DNA from: Amoebidium appalachense
Lineage: Eukaryota > Ichthyosporea
Direction of reading: 5' to 3'
Length of the DNA stretch: 64,000 nt
Assembly (NCBI GenBank): GCA_963693365.1
Contig: CAVNZM010000004.1
Span: 9,238,001-9,302,000, forward strand
Shown: positions 36,241-50,076 of the stretch, piece after piece
Position numbering within the stretch: position 1 is the first letter of the stretch
Layout of the letters: each line of letters starts with the position of its first letter
Notes under the pieces: model-generated
Told to the model about the DNA's origin: nothing
The model's database searches: none
The model's input: the letters and a program-made list of their open reading frames with translations, nothing else
Position numbers and translations under genes: made by a program

Positions 36241-38309
36241 ACCCCCCCCCACACCCCCACCCCCTCCCCTCCCCTGCCTCAGAGTCCCCGACCAGGCCAA
36301 TTAATTTATAAATTGTACATACATGGTTGCACACTCACACACGATGCCATGTACCCTCCGGCACAGTGAAAACCCACGAGAAAACACCAATATATCTCGT
36401 GAATATTTCATTGTCAAGCAGCACAAAGTTACTGATGTTGGGACAGGGCGTAGGATGAAAATTCTTTCACAGTGACTTCCCAATGATAGAACCTTTTTTT
36501 TTTTGAGAAAGTGCACTCCGCGCACATGTGAACCCGATATGGTACAACAACGTTAACGTGCATACATACCGTTGAAAAGCACCACCGTCACGGACAGAGA
36601 GGCGTGGCTTATGTAGATGCCAACTGCATGCAACCATCAAACCTCAGTAGCCTGTACACTGTCAGTGACTATCATTCCGCCGACGGTGTCCTGTCACAGT
36701 GTCTCGCCCCTACACCCCTAGTAGAAATTTGATTGTGATTTTCTCACACGATTCAACCTCAATGCAGGTAGCGCTGACATGCCTATGTGATGAATTTGTG
36801 CGCGAGGGCGCGCCTAAACAAGTCAACCTCGACAACAAAGTGCGCCTGGCTACGCTCGAAGCCACCCATTCTAACCCTGGCCCAGACGCCCTGCTGCAAG
36901 CACAGAGTGCAGCATTTACCCTTATGCTCAAAGACACATATCCTCGTTTTATCAAGTCCTTTTCTTCGCTTCCCGGGAGCCCAGCGCCAGCGTCACCGGA
37001 ACAGCAGACGCGCAACAGGTGGAGTAACAATCCAATTTACGGCGAGAATTCGTTCTCCCTTGCCGCTGGAAATAACGACAATGTGAGTCATTACAGTGAG
37101 CACGAGCCGGGTCAGCGCAAAAAATCACTTAGCATGACAGACCTGGACAGATACGAATCACTGGGCATACTCACCCAGAAGCGAAAGTCCATAAGCCAGC
37201 CCGGTCTGTTCGGCGACGAAGACACAAGCGAGACGGAGATAAAACGCGGGCACTCGATAACAGCCAACCTTAAGGGGCTGTTGCATCCACAGGGGAAGAA
37301 AACACAGGCCGATGACATAATACAAACAAATAACACTACCCCCCCACACTCACCCACGTCCGCACGGAGTCCTACGGTTGTTCCGCGTGCACGACTGTCG
37401 TCGGCAAACTCAGCACTGGGTGCGCACAACAGAGGCTCGTTGCTTAGCAACCGCACCTCCATGCGAAACTCCTTGCTCTTAGACGGCGATGTTGACAGTA
37501 TCAGCGAGCACGAGGAGAGTTTAACCTTTGCAAAAACCACATCCCTTCCTACTGCAAGCGGCACCAGTCACACAAACATTCCAACATCGCCGAGCCCTTT
37601 GTCAATATCCACCACAACCCTGTCTGATTCTTCGGAGACCGTTACACCGCGTATGAAATTTAGCGGCGGCACGCTAACAAAAAAGATGATCCGACGGAAG
37701 ACTTTTGATTTCAGCACAGAAATCTCGAGCGGGGACGGGTTGGCGGCAGATGATCCCTTGGCAAGTGTACCGATATCCCCCCATACTGGTTCACTGAGTA
37801 AGGCAAAAGAGATTGCCTCGTACTGCAGCGCCACCCTGAAACGGAGAATGTCACGGGCGGATTTCGGAGGAGAAACTGTTCCAGATGTGAGCCAGAAATC
37901 GGGGGCAGATGCGCCCGGCAGTGCTCCCTTATCACCTCTCGTACAAACACTCGGAAAAGCGAAAGAGTGGAGTTCAACATTAAAACGACGCATTTCGCGT
38001 GCGGATTTTTTATCGAACAGCGACGGGGAATCCGACAACATGACACCAATACAAACCGAAGCGAGAAGTTCTACTTCATCGTCACTTTCCAGCGGTAGTC
38101 AAAACGAACACGGAAGGGTGGACGGGAGATCGCCGACAATACCTTCAGGGCGCGAAGCAGCAACTGTAATGGAAGTGCCACTATCACCGCATTTACACAC
38201 AATGAGCAAAGCCAAAGAATGGAGTGCAACTTTGAAACGGCGAATTTCTAGGGCTGATTTTTTGTCGGGCCCCGGGGGACATGAGGACAAAAGCACCAGT
38301 GTCTTGTGA
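35398..38309 (+). CDS. Regulator of G-protein signalling (RGS) protein with a repeated phospho-motif tail
   Basis: The RGS fold speeds GTP hydrolysis by heterotrimeric G-alpha subunits at the plasma membrane. It is split over exons 35398–35631 and 36768–38309, joined in phase 0. The first half reads ELRELLEDRNGAVTQAFAAY and HENIEFWWACEDYK; the second DEFVREGAPKQVNLDNKVR and LMLKDTYPRFIKS, so the box is complete. The remaining ~430 residues are disordered and Ser/Thr rich, with three copies of a K-A-K-E…T-L-K-R-R-[IM]-S-R-A-D-F motif (about 37768–37866, 37927–38019, 38176–38268). Further basic-x-Ser/Thr sites are RKKSLS, KRKSIS, KRGHSIT and RRKTFDF. The first exon is unresolved: the frame is open from 35377 (acceptor CCCTAG) or 35398 (AATCAG), and the ATG at 35304 does not connect simply. 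No DEP, GGL or PH domain is visible. Confidence 0.9.
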
Positions 38310-38712
38310 GGGACTCCTTCACCGACACATTTACTAGCGAGTTACTCGATGAGTTCTAGACCCATATATGCATGTCTCAGTGTTTCTCTCACCTCCAAAT
38401 GGACGTAAGTCTGACATGTGTGGGTGCGTAGAAAATCTCTCTTCAGATCTATGTAGAGTAGTATTTGTAGTGGTTTCATTGGCAATTATTGCCACAGCGA
38501 GCACCAGGACCCAGAATTTTCGGCAAGGTCATACGCAGTATGAGAAGCAGTACCGTACGTACATATATACCCGGATGTATACCATCGCTAATACGTTTTA
38601 TATAAGGACTGGTGGTTAAAGTAACGAAGAAATCTAACCCCGGCCGCCGGTACACTCCATGTGATCATGACTCAGCTGCGGCTCGAAGGCCCAGACCTGA
38701 TCACCTGCCCGG

Positions 38713-39165
<453 letters not shown>

Positions 39166-39324
39166 TGACAGCCACGCCGGGCACCGGTACGTACTTAGAG
39201 CACTCGGACGAGAACTGAAAGTGCGGGGATGAGATGTAAATCACGAAAATGATCTCCGAGCGAGAGAGAGTGTCATGGTACGCCGAATTCGTACATATGT
39301 GTGATGGGCCGATTATGTGTGCAG

Positions 39325-39420
39325 CAACGCGATCCTAAGAAACTCTTTTTTGTGCTGGATGCTGGCCGGCAGTCAGCAGTTCTGTACCTCAACCAACTCA
39401 CCTTCTGCATTCTAAGGGGT
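39325..39420 (+). CDS. Possible PH-like exon upstream of the OSBP gene
   Basis: After an acceptor-like TGTGCAG the frame reads QRDPKKLFFVLDAGRQSAVL, which resembles strands 2–3 of a PH domain (K-x-[FW]-F-V-L-D). No good donor or partner exon is visible, and the OSBP gene has its own complete PH domain further on. It may belong to an upstream PH domain of the same gene or be coincidence. Confidence 0.25.
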
Positions 39421-40671
39421 TATAATGATCCGCTGCAGCGTACACCGTATTGCGCATGCTTGCAAACCCGTTGGGCACACGTGTTTACGACCGGGCGTGT
39501 AGTGGCTGCAGATGATACCGTTTAAGCCAATCAGACGATAGCCGATCGCTTGAATAAAGATCATGCAGTACACGTCGCCGGGTACGGGTATGCGATCTAA
39601 AGTATGCGGTAGAGGGGTTCTAACGTTCGGGTGCGTTGCGCGTGAACTGTAGGCTAGTAGCTGCAAAACTGGGTGCCAAATAATTTCTAATAAAAAGAAA
39701 AAAATAAAAGTCTATTATTTAATTATACCGAGGAGTGTATACCGAGCTGCATGGTCGTAAATAGGTACACGGTACAACATCTAGACACATTAGGGATCTG
39801 TGTAAGGTCGGCGAAATCGTGGTCAGATGCTGCGGAGTTAGCCAGTCAGAACAAGGTTTGTAAATCACCGTTCGATCAGCCTGAGCCAAGCCACCAGCAG
39901 CTGTCTAACCGCAGAAACTTTTTTCTTGGTAACTTTTTTTTTTGTTATAGTTTTTAACGCGTACGGTAGCAGCGGCTGCTGCAACTGCAGTAGAGGGTTT
40001 CTTTGGCAAGTTTTTATTTAGGAGAGTGCATGTGCACATAGCGTAGGTGTGCTGCAAGGAAGTGGTGTTATTAGGCCCGGGAATTGCGTTCAACTGAGGA
40101 AGATAACAGGATGGCAGGTTCGTGCATACATAAGAGCTGGCTCTCGATGTTTTGTACACGGAAGAGGCATGAGGAGGGATTACCTGTTAGCGATATCCAC
40201 CCTGCTTTGTGGTGTTTGCCCAAGTTTATTAAAAGGAAGACAGGAATTTCTATGTGGGGCTAGGTTCCTTTTGAAGGTTGCGTGTGTGGGTGTGCCCGCA
40301 CATAATAGTGTGTGTGCGCGTGTGTGCCTGTGTGTTGGTCATCCGTTCAAGTGTGAGGAGTTGGTGAGGGGACAGAGAAGGTGAGCAAGAGGAGACCATG
40401 CATGGGGATGGCGTATTTACTGAAGGGAACTGAACATTAAACATAGAGAGAAAAGACAACTGGGAAAAGGTAGTGTGGCCAAAACCTGACAAATGGCCAT
40501 GTGCCTTGAAATTGCGGAACGCATGAAGATGGGAGGGAGCGCGTTAAACATGAGAATATAGGTTTCTGGGCGGGTCAGATAAGTTGTACTTGTTGGAGTG
40601 CGCAGAAAAACCGATGCCTTATGAACCGAGGTTTTCTCGAATCCATCACATAACACAACCTTCTTTTCCAG

Positions 40672-40814
40672 AGCCACCGGTCTCACCACCAACTGTTATA
40701 ATGCCGGCTGACAGCCCCAAAGTTGTCTTCCGTGGGCCCGTGCACACACGCAGGGAGGGGGTGCTGTCTTCGTGGTCCTCCAGGGTTGCTGTGTTATATG
40801 TGCGCCCCTCCCCC

Positions 40815-40847
<33 letters not shown>

Positions 40848-42183
40848 ATTCAAACACCCCCAGTCTTCTTTCAGAGGTGTCCTTTCAGGACAGACCACTG
40901 TGTGGAGACCGCTTTACTTCCATGCAACCGGGCATGGTTGCTCTGTGTCGTGCATCTGTAAGCACATACACATTTTTCGCTGCACTGCTTTAGTTTGCAC
41001 ACACATCTTCACCGTTTTGCTCACCTTGCTTGCATAAGCAACCCTGCTCGTCTTTGATCAAGACGGATTGACCTCCCAAGTTCAGTTGATGCTGCTGTCT
41101 GAGTTGGAGAGTCGTATATACGCGGGCTAAGGGGTCGAAACTCAGACGCAATTGATGACTTGGGCCCTCCCTGAGGATGGGCTCTGCTTATGACGCATAC
41201 TGTGCGCATGGCTGATGTTGCATACTTGAATGTTTGCCTTTGCATGTGTCCTGCACCATGCTTCTCATCGTGTATGCGTACTTCGTACCGTGTTCCGCAT
41301 TCAAACCCCCCCCCCATCCCCTGCGTTGCTGCCGCTCCGCCGCCATCCCCCTTGTCCCCCTTGCCCCCCTTGCCCCCCTCCCCGTCTCCCCCACCGTTTT
41401 CTCCCCCCCCTCACCCCCCCCCCGCCCGCCCCTGGGTCATTTCTCTTTCAACCCCCCTCCCCCCCCCCCCCCCCCCCCCCCCCCCCGCCCCTCCCCCCCC
41501 CCCCTTGTCTTCCTTCTCATTAATGCAATCTCTTGTTGTGCCCATGGAACCCACACTGTATGGCGAGTCCATTCTACACCCTCCCTTCACGATCTTTTAA
41601 TCTCCTCCCCCCCCCCCCCCCTTCCTCTCCCCCCCTTCCCCCTCCCCCCTCGCCCACCCCCCCCCCCCCCCCCTTTTTTTTTTGATAAAAAAAATTCCAC
41701 CCCACAACCCCTTTTTCTTGCTGCCCCACACACTGACCTCGAACCCCCTCGAGCCAACCCATCCCCGTCCTCCCCCGCAAACCCTCCCTCATCCACTAGT
41801 TCTTAGCATCATGTTGCTGAAGTGAATCTACTTGTCCCTACAGTCTGATGCATACCTTGTCCTCTTCAACGATGACAGTGAAAAGGATTACTTTGTGCGG
41901 TTCTCCATCCGCCCCAACATCTTCTCGGTTGTGCCGAAGACAAAGACACAGGTGAGTTTCACAAACGGACTCGTACTTGTTTTTCGTAAGCGGAAAGTAG
42001 GGTGGGCAATCTAGAGTAATTGAAATGCAAGATGGTACTGAACTAGCTGGGGAAAGTATGAAGAAAGACCTCCCCTCAACCCTCCCTTCCTGCCCGCCAC
42101 CCCCTCCCCTCCCCCCCGGCGCCTCCCCCTGTCCATTCCCCCCCTTCCCCCCCCCCCCCCCCCCCCCACACACACACACAAAT

Positions 42184-42279
<96 letters not shown>

Positions 42280-42394
42280 GCACAAACACGCACAAGCAAC
42301 TTCCTCGCCCTTCCCCGGGACATACTTGATGGCGTGGACGACCCCCCCCCCCCCCCCTTCCACTTCAAATGTTGTGTTCTAACTGCCCCCCCCC

Positions 42395-42431
<37 letters not shown>

Positions 42432-42838
42432 CCCCACACACACCCCCTCACCCACCCACCCCTTTACCCTCCCCTTCCGCCCAACCCCTCCCTCTCTATC
42501 CGGGTAAAAAAAAAAAACACACAGATTATGTTCAAGATACCCAAGGGCATTCGAGGTAACCTCCTACTGTTCATGAAAGTTCCCAGCGATGGGGAGAGAG
42601 ACCTATGGATGTCGGCCCTCCAGAGGGTTTGCCCCTCTCCCTCGTCCCAAAGTCTATTCCCAAGTCCTAGTGCCGGAAACGAACTTTCGCCAGAACGATC
42701 GGCTAATCGGTCACCCAAACACACACGATCTCGTTCGGTTTCTTCGGCTCCTGTTCCCTCTCCAAGTGCGAAATCCCCCCCCCTCCCCCTCTCCCCCGCG
42801 CTCAACACGTACACACACGCACACGCATGCGCCGGCGT

Positions 42839-42916
<78 letters not shown>

Positions 42917-43401
42917 GCACACCTTTCCGATCATCTTTTATAGTCGCTGTCTGGGTCATTCTTGGCTGTTTTGCCCTCATACATTCGTCACATTCGCTAT
43001 GCACACCTTATGTTGCAAACATCCCCGCCCGGCGCATGGATGATGTTGCATACTTGAATGTTTGCCTTTGCATGTGTCCTGCACCATGCTTCTCATCGTG
43101 TTTGCGTACTTCGTACCGTGTTCCGCATTCAACCCCCCCCCCCTCCTCCCCTCTTCTATCCAGCCGGATACAGCAAACATGTCTTCTTCTCACCCCTCCC
43201 CCCACCCCCCCATCTCCCACCCCGCCTGCCCGGGTATGCCTCCATTCCCCCCTTCCCCCCTCACCCCTCACCTCTCCCCCTTCGGTGCCCCCCCTGCCCA
43301 CCCTCACCTCAGTACTCCTTCACCCCCCCCCTCCCCCCCCCTCCCCCCCCCCCCCCCCCCCCCCCCCCTTCCCCTACTAAATACCCTTTGGAGACCGCCC
43401 T

Positions 43402-43439
<38 letters not shown>

Positions 43440-45470
43440 CCCCTTCCCTCTCCCAGTAACCAAGATGTATCTCACTTATCTCCTTTTCCCTCCTTGCCTC
43501 CCTCCCCCCTCCCCTCCCCTCCCCCCCCCCTGGGACAGTACCGTTTCTTCACCTCCCCCACCCCCTTCGCCTCTGCCTGCGGCAGTACCTTCCATACCGT
43601 CCCCCGCCTCCCCCTTCCTTCCGCTCCCTATGGTGCTCTTAGCGTTCTGTGCCCTGCAACTCCCTGTCCTTAAAACTAAATGTATATCTCACACGATGTT
43701 TGCGACGTTTCCCTCTTGTTCTGCATTACAGAGGTTGCAGGTGTACCCGCGATGCTCACTCCTCCATCCACGGCCACCAACATCAGGAGGTCCATGTCAA
43801 ACCTGTCGGCAGGTATTGTCGTGTGTGTGTGTGTGTGTGTGTGTGTGTATTTTTATTTTTTTTTGGTGGGGGGGGGGGGGGGGGGGGGCAAGGTGTGTGT
43901 TTGTTTATGCGTGTGTGTGGGGGGGGGGAGAGGGGGGGGATATATATATATGTGTTTGGGGGGGGGGGGGGGGAAGAAGGGACATGTTTGTGTGTGTTGG
44001 GGGGGGGGGGGGGGGGGGGGAGGGGGGCAGATACATGTGTGTGTTTGGGGAGGGGGGGGGGGGGCCAGGTACATTTGTGTGTGTGTGTGGGGAGGGGGGG
44101 GGGGGGGGGGGCAGGTACGCGCACGTGTGTGTGTGTGTGTGAGTGTGTGCGCGTGAGCGTGTGCGCCTTATCGTTTGGCAACCCTGGCCCGGAATGGTGC
44201 TGTGTCACACAATCATCCCCCCCCCCCCCTCCCCCCCCCCCCCCCCCCCCCCCCGCACACACACACACAGTCCACCCCTTTCTGTGTAAGCGTGCCTTCT
44301 AGATTGTACCTGCTACCCATCCCTTCCGCCTTCCATTGCCCCACCTCCCCCCATGTTCGTGTCTTGTGGTGCATACCCCCCCCCCCCCAATTGATGACTT
44401 GGGCCCTCCCTGAGGATGGGCTCTGCTTATGACGCATACTGTGCGCATGGCTGATGTTGCATACTTGAATGTTTGCCTTTGCATGTGTCCTTCGTGTATG
44501 CGTACTTCGTACCGTGTTCCGCATTCAAACCCCAAACCCCCCCTCCCCCCCCCCCCCACCCCCTATCCCCGTGCATCTCATTTTCCGGCATATTCAAGCT
44601 CACCACCCCCCCCCCCCCCCCTCCCCATGGAATGTGCACAGCATACCCTGTAGCATATTCTAACCCCCCCTTTCCTCTCCCTCCCCCCCCCCCACCCCCA
44701 CACCCTGCCCTCCTCTCCGCTCCTCCCCTCCCCCCAACCCCTTCCCCTCTTCCTCCCCCCCCCCCACCCCCTCCGGTCTCCCCTCCCCCGCCCTTCCTTT
44801 CCCCTCTTCCTCTTCCCCGGATGTTCAGTTCTCGACCATCCTGAGAATGACGGGTCTCTTTTCTGTGCCGAGTCACACTCCAAGTGTGTGCAAGCGGCCG
44901 AACAACTGCAAAATGCGGTGAAGGATAGCAAGGATGCACAGTTGCAGAGGTTGGTTGGGTCACTGATAGAGGCATTGGCACTGTATTCGAGCGATGTGAA
45001 CATCGAGAGCCAGAGGCTGAAGGATGAGATCAGGTAAGGCGGGGGGGGAGGGGGGGGGGGGGGGGGGGGGGGGGGTGTAAGGGGGCAGAGGGGAGGGGGG
45101 ATGGGAGGGCCGGGGGATTTGTGGGGGGGGGGGGGGGGGGGTTATTGGTGCTTTTTTTTTCTCCCCCTTGTTATTAAAAGGTTGGGGGAGGGGGGGGGGG
45201 GGGGGGGGGGGGCGGGTTACAGGGAATATGCTGGGGAGGGTTGGATGGGGGGGAGGGGGGGGGGAGGGAAAAACGTGACTGAAAGAGGCAGGCGGATGTC
45301 TCGACGAGGAAAGGTGTGTATCTTTGGAGGGGATGGGGAGGGGTAAGGGCGGGGGGATCAATGTTAGTGATGGTATGTTGGGTGGGTGGGGGGGGGGGGG
45401 GGGGGAGAGGGAGGGAGGGAGGGGGGCGGGGGCAGACACACATATACACACGCGTGTGCACGCGCGCGCG

Positions 45471-45535
<65 letters not shown>

Positions 45536-45813
45536 CTATCCACACTCACCCACCTACCCCCCCCCCCACGCGCATGCGTGCGCGCGCGCGGGCAAACACA
45601 CACACACACACATGTCACACTGACACATGTAGGCGTGCGCGCACACACACATACAAACACACACACACACACACACACACGTACACACACACAGGGGGCT
45701 CAAGGAGGCGTCAGGCACGCTCAACCAGACTGTTGTGGAGATGGGCCAGCAGATGCACAGACTCGAAAAGCTCGGTTTCCGCATGTCCAGATATGGGAGT
45801 GTGTACACCCGTG

Positions 45814-45846
<33 letters not shown>

Positions 45847-46736
45847 TTCCCCCTCTCTTCCAGTCTGCCCAGTTGGAATGTTGGTGTTGGAGACGGCTTT
45901 TTTGGGGGGGGAGGGGGGGTGGGGGGTGGGGGGCACCGACTCCAATATAACCAGGTCAACATGTCTTTCACCATCGGACAACAGACGGAGATGACGCAGG
46001 AGGGGATTGATGGCTTGTGTATTCGTTCAAAAGGCCGGTAGATAGTCACCCAAGCAACACATCCTACACACCTGGTTTCCAAAACGACACCGTGGTCAAC
46101 TTTAAGATATAATTCACACCACTTGAACTTGTATATACGGCAACAAGCAGACGGTATTCTGACTTATTCATACCATTTTTTTTTAGTAGTTTTACGAATA
46201 TCATGCATTTATCACGGCATTCTGACTTATTCATACGTTTTTATTTCGGCAGTTTTACGATAATCAGGCGTTTATCGCAGTATTCTGACTTATTCATACC
46301 GTTTTTTCCAGCAGTTTTACGGTAATCAAACGTTTAGTACGGTATTCTGACTTATTCATCCTTTTTTTTGTAGCAGTTTTACGGTAATCATGCATTTATC
46401 ACGTGACGTATTCAGGCGTGTCCTCTGCAGGCAAGGAGAGGCCTGGCGCCCGGGGTGACGAGTCACCGGAGGAATCTGATAATGACGATGAATTCTTCGA
46501 TGCTGTGGATGCGCAGATCAGCAGCAGAAGAACATCACTAAAGAGCCTGGCTAGGGCACCAACGGTCAACCTGATTGAGCAGGTGTGTGTGTGTGTGTGG
46601 TGGGGGGGGGGGGGAGGGGGGGGGGGAGGGGGGGAGGGGGGGGGGAGGGAGGGGGGACGGGGAAGGGGTGTGTGTGTGTGTGGGTGGGTGGGTGGATGTG
46701 GGTGTGGGTGTGTGGGGGGGGAGGGGAGGGGGGTGG

Positions 46737-46811
<75 letters not shown>

Positions 46812-46978
46812 GTATGTACACACTGTGTGTGTGCGTACTAGCCGAAGGAAACAAATTCCCCTTTTTCTTTTTTTTCTTTCCTCTTCCTCTCCTTTTTTTT
46901 CTCCTCCTTTTTCATTTTTTTTTTTTTTTCTCGGTGGTGGTGGTAGTGTGGGTGTGTTTGTGTGAGGGAGATGGGGAG

Positions 46979-47022
<44 letters not shown>

Positions 47023-47658
47023 GGGGGGGGGGGTAAAGCATGGTTGTGGAATGGCTGGGAGATGAAAGCATCATAGCGGAAAAATTAGTAAGAGACATTT
47101 GTGTCACGTCACGTTTTGCGTGTCCGCGCGCGCATGTGTGTGTGCGCGTACACATGGGTGCGCTTGTTCGTGTGTACCTACGCATGTGTGCACCTGTGCG
47201 TGTATGCACGCATGCATGAGCCTGTGCATGCAAGTCACAAGTTTGGTGTGTGTACGTGTGTGTCCGTGTGTCTCTGTGTGTGTGCCCTTTTTTTTGGGGG
47301 GGGGGGGGGAGGGGGGGGGGGGGAGATCAGGATGAAGTAAACTCTTCAGGCACTGTGACTTTTTGCCAACAAACTAACTGAGAGGATTACAGATGGCAAA
47401 GGAGCCCCCCACCTTCCGTACAGAGCTGCCGGCAGACAAATCGGACAGAAAGCTCAGCGTGTGGAAGTTCCTGAAGGATAACATTGGAAAGGTGTGTGTG
47501 TGTTTTTTTTTTTTTGTGTGTGTGTGTGTGTCTGTGGTGGTGGTGGTGGTGGTGATGGGGTAAGGGAGGGGGAGGGGATGGGGGGGGGGGGATGGTGCTG
47601 AAAATGGGATGCAGGTAGTGTGTTTCCCCAGGGGGAGCGGCCAGGGAAAAGGGTGTTT

Positions 47659-47693
<35 letters not shown>

Positions 47694-47947
47694 ACATGCG
47701 CGCACGCGCGTGTGCGCCCGTGTGCCTGCGTGCCTGTGTTCCTGCGTTTTGGGCATGTGTGTGGGTGTGGTTGGGGTGTCGATGGAGTGGGGGTGTGGTG
47801 AGTGTGGGTTGTGTGTCTGTGTGTATGTGTGTGTATGTGGTGGTGGTGGTGGTGGTGGTGGTGGTGTGTGTGTGAGGGGGGAGGGGGGAGAGGGTGGGAG
47901 GGGGTATAGGTGATGTAAGAGCAAGCACGTCTGACCTTCCCACATAT

Positions 47948-47983
<36 letters not shown>

Positions 47984-48192
47984 GATTTCAGCAAGATCAG
48001 TATGCCCATCGTGCTCAATGAGCCAATATCAGCCGTGCAGAGGGTGTGCGAGGACCTGGAGCCTGCATTCCTACTCACGGTCAGCAACCCCTCCTCCCCC
48101 CCCTCCCCCTCTCCTTCTCCGCCCCCCTCACTGCCCCCCTCCCCTGTCCCCCCTCCCCACACACACACACACACACTCTCTCTCTCTCTCTC

Positions 48193-48228
<36 letters not shown>

Positions 48229-48378
48229 TTTATTTTTGTTATGCCTTTTCAGTTTGCTTTGTTGTTGTTCTTGTTGTTAATTTTGTCTTTGCTTCCTTTG
48301 TTCGGTGTTTTCTGGTATTTGCTGATGTTTTTTGGTTTTTGCTTTTTACCACCCCCCCCCCCCCCCCACCACCACCAC

Positions 48379-48416
<38 letters not shown>

Positions 48417-48603
48417 CCCCCCCCCCACACACACACACTTTTCTACTCCCCGAATTAGTAGGAAGGAGTTGGAGGTTGTGGATGGGGGGATGGGGGACAA
48501 GGTGGGAAGGGAGGATGCATGCACAGACGTGCATGATTCAGCGAGTGGTTGCAAAGGTTGTGTGATATTGGGGTATTGCGGATTGATAATGAAATCCTTT
48601 TTT

Positions 48604-48639
<36 letters not shown>

Positions 48640-48877
48640 ATTGGGTGACCGACAACCTTCTTGATTCTATGCATGATTTTTCCATGTTTTTATTGGATAC
48701 TTATCTGATTTGATGGGTGGTTACAGCAAGCGGCATCTTGCCAAGACCCCGACGAGAGGCTGCTATACATTGCCATATTTTCAATTGCTGCATACAAGAA
48801 CACAAGGTGTGTGTCTGTGTGTTGGAGGATGTGTCTGCGGGTGCATGCATGCCTTTGTGTGTCTGTGTGTTGGTCTC

Positions 48878-48972
<95 letters not shown>

Positions 48973-48976
48973 TGTG

Positions 48977-49060
<84 letters not shown>

Positions 49061-49062
49061 TG

Positions 49063-49098
<36 letters not shown>

Positions 49099-49510
49099 TG
49101 TGCGTGCGTGCGTGCGTGCGTGCGTGCGTGTGTGCGTGCGTGCGTGCGTGTGTGCGTGCGTGTGTTTACATGTGTTGGATGTGTGTGGTCGTGTATCTGG
49201 CATAGGCAGGGGCTTGCATGTACGTGTAGGTGCATTTGTGCAGTTTATGTGTGTGGGCATATGAGTGGATATGGATGTGTAGGTGTGTTTCTGTGTGTAT
49301 GCTTTCGTGCATGTGCGTTTGCATGCAGAGATGCCATCCCTTATCTCCAACAATGCACATCTGCCGGGTAATATCTGGTCATTTCGATAGGTGGTGTTGA
49401 TCGTGGTCCATCCATGTGGAAACGAAGCTGCTGTCACAAGAAAAGAACCTTAACACTCGCACACAGGTGTGCTATGCGCATGGAAACACCGCCCTCGAGC
49501 GTGTGCACAC

Positions 49511-49605
<95 letters not shown>

Positions 49606-49670
49606 GCGCACATACGCACACGTGCAGCCACGTGCGCGCGCACCCACACACACTTACAGGCACTAACACC

Positions 49671-49712
<42 letters not shown>

Positions 49713-49744
49713 CGCGTGCGTGCGCACACAGGCACAAACCCCCC

Positions 49745-49775
<31 letters not shown>

Positions 49776-50041
49776 ACACAATGACACACAAAAACACACA
49801 CAAACACGTTGACCCTTGGTCTCTTGCAGCCGCACCGGTAAGCCCTTCAACCCATTGCTTGGTGAAACCTTCGAATTGGACCTTAGCAATGTGAAGGGAT
49901 ACGAATACAGGGCGGTGGCAGAGCAGGTGTGTGTGTGTGTGTGCGTGTGTGTGTGTGCGTGTGTGTTTTTGTTATTTGTTATTTATTGGGGGGGGGGGGG
50001 GGGGGAGGAGGGTTGTGTAGGGTGCATGTGCGTGTGTGTTT

Positions 50042-50076
<35 letters not shown>

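Noticed and set aside
45956-46043. Plus-strand segment reading [17 protein letters not shown] in the OSBP gene
   Set aside because: It would need a different donor for the previous exon and leaves phase 2, while the FFAT exon needs phase 1. Direct joining of 45810 to 46431 closes.
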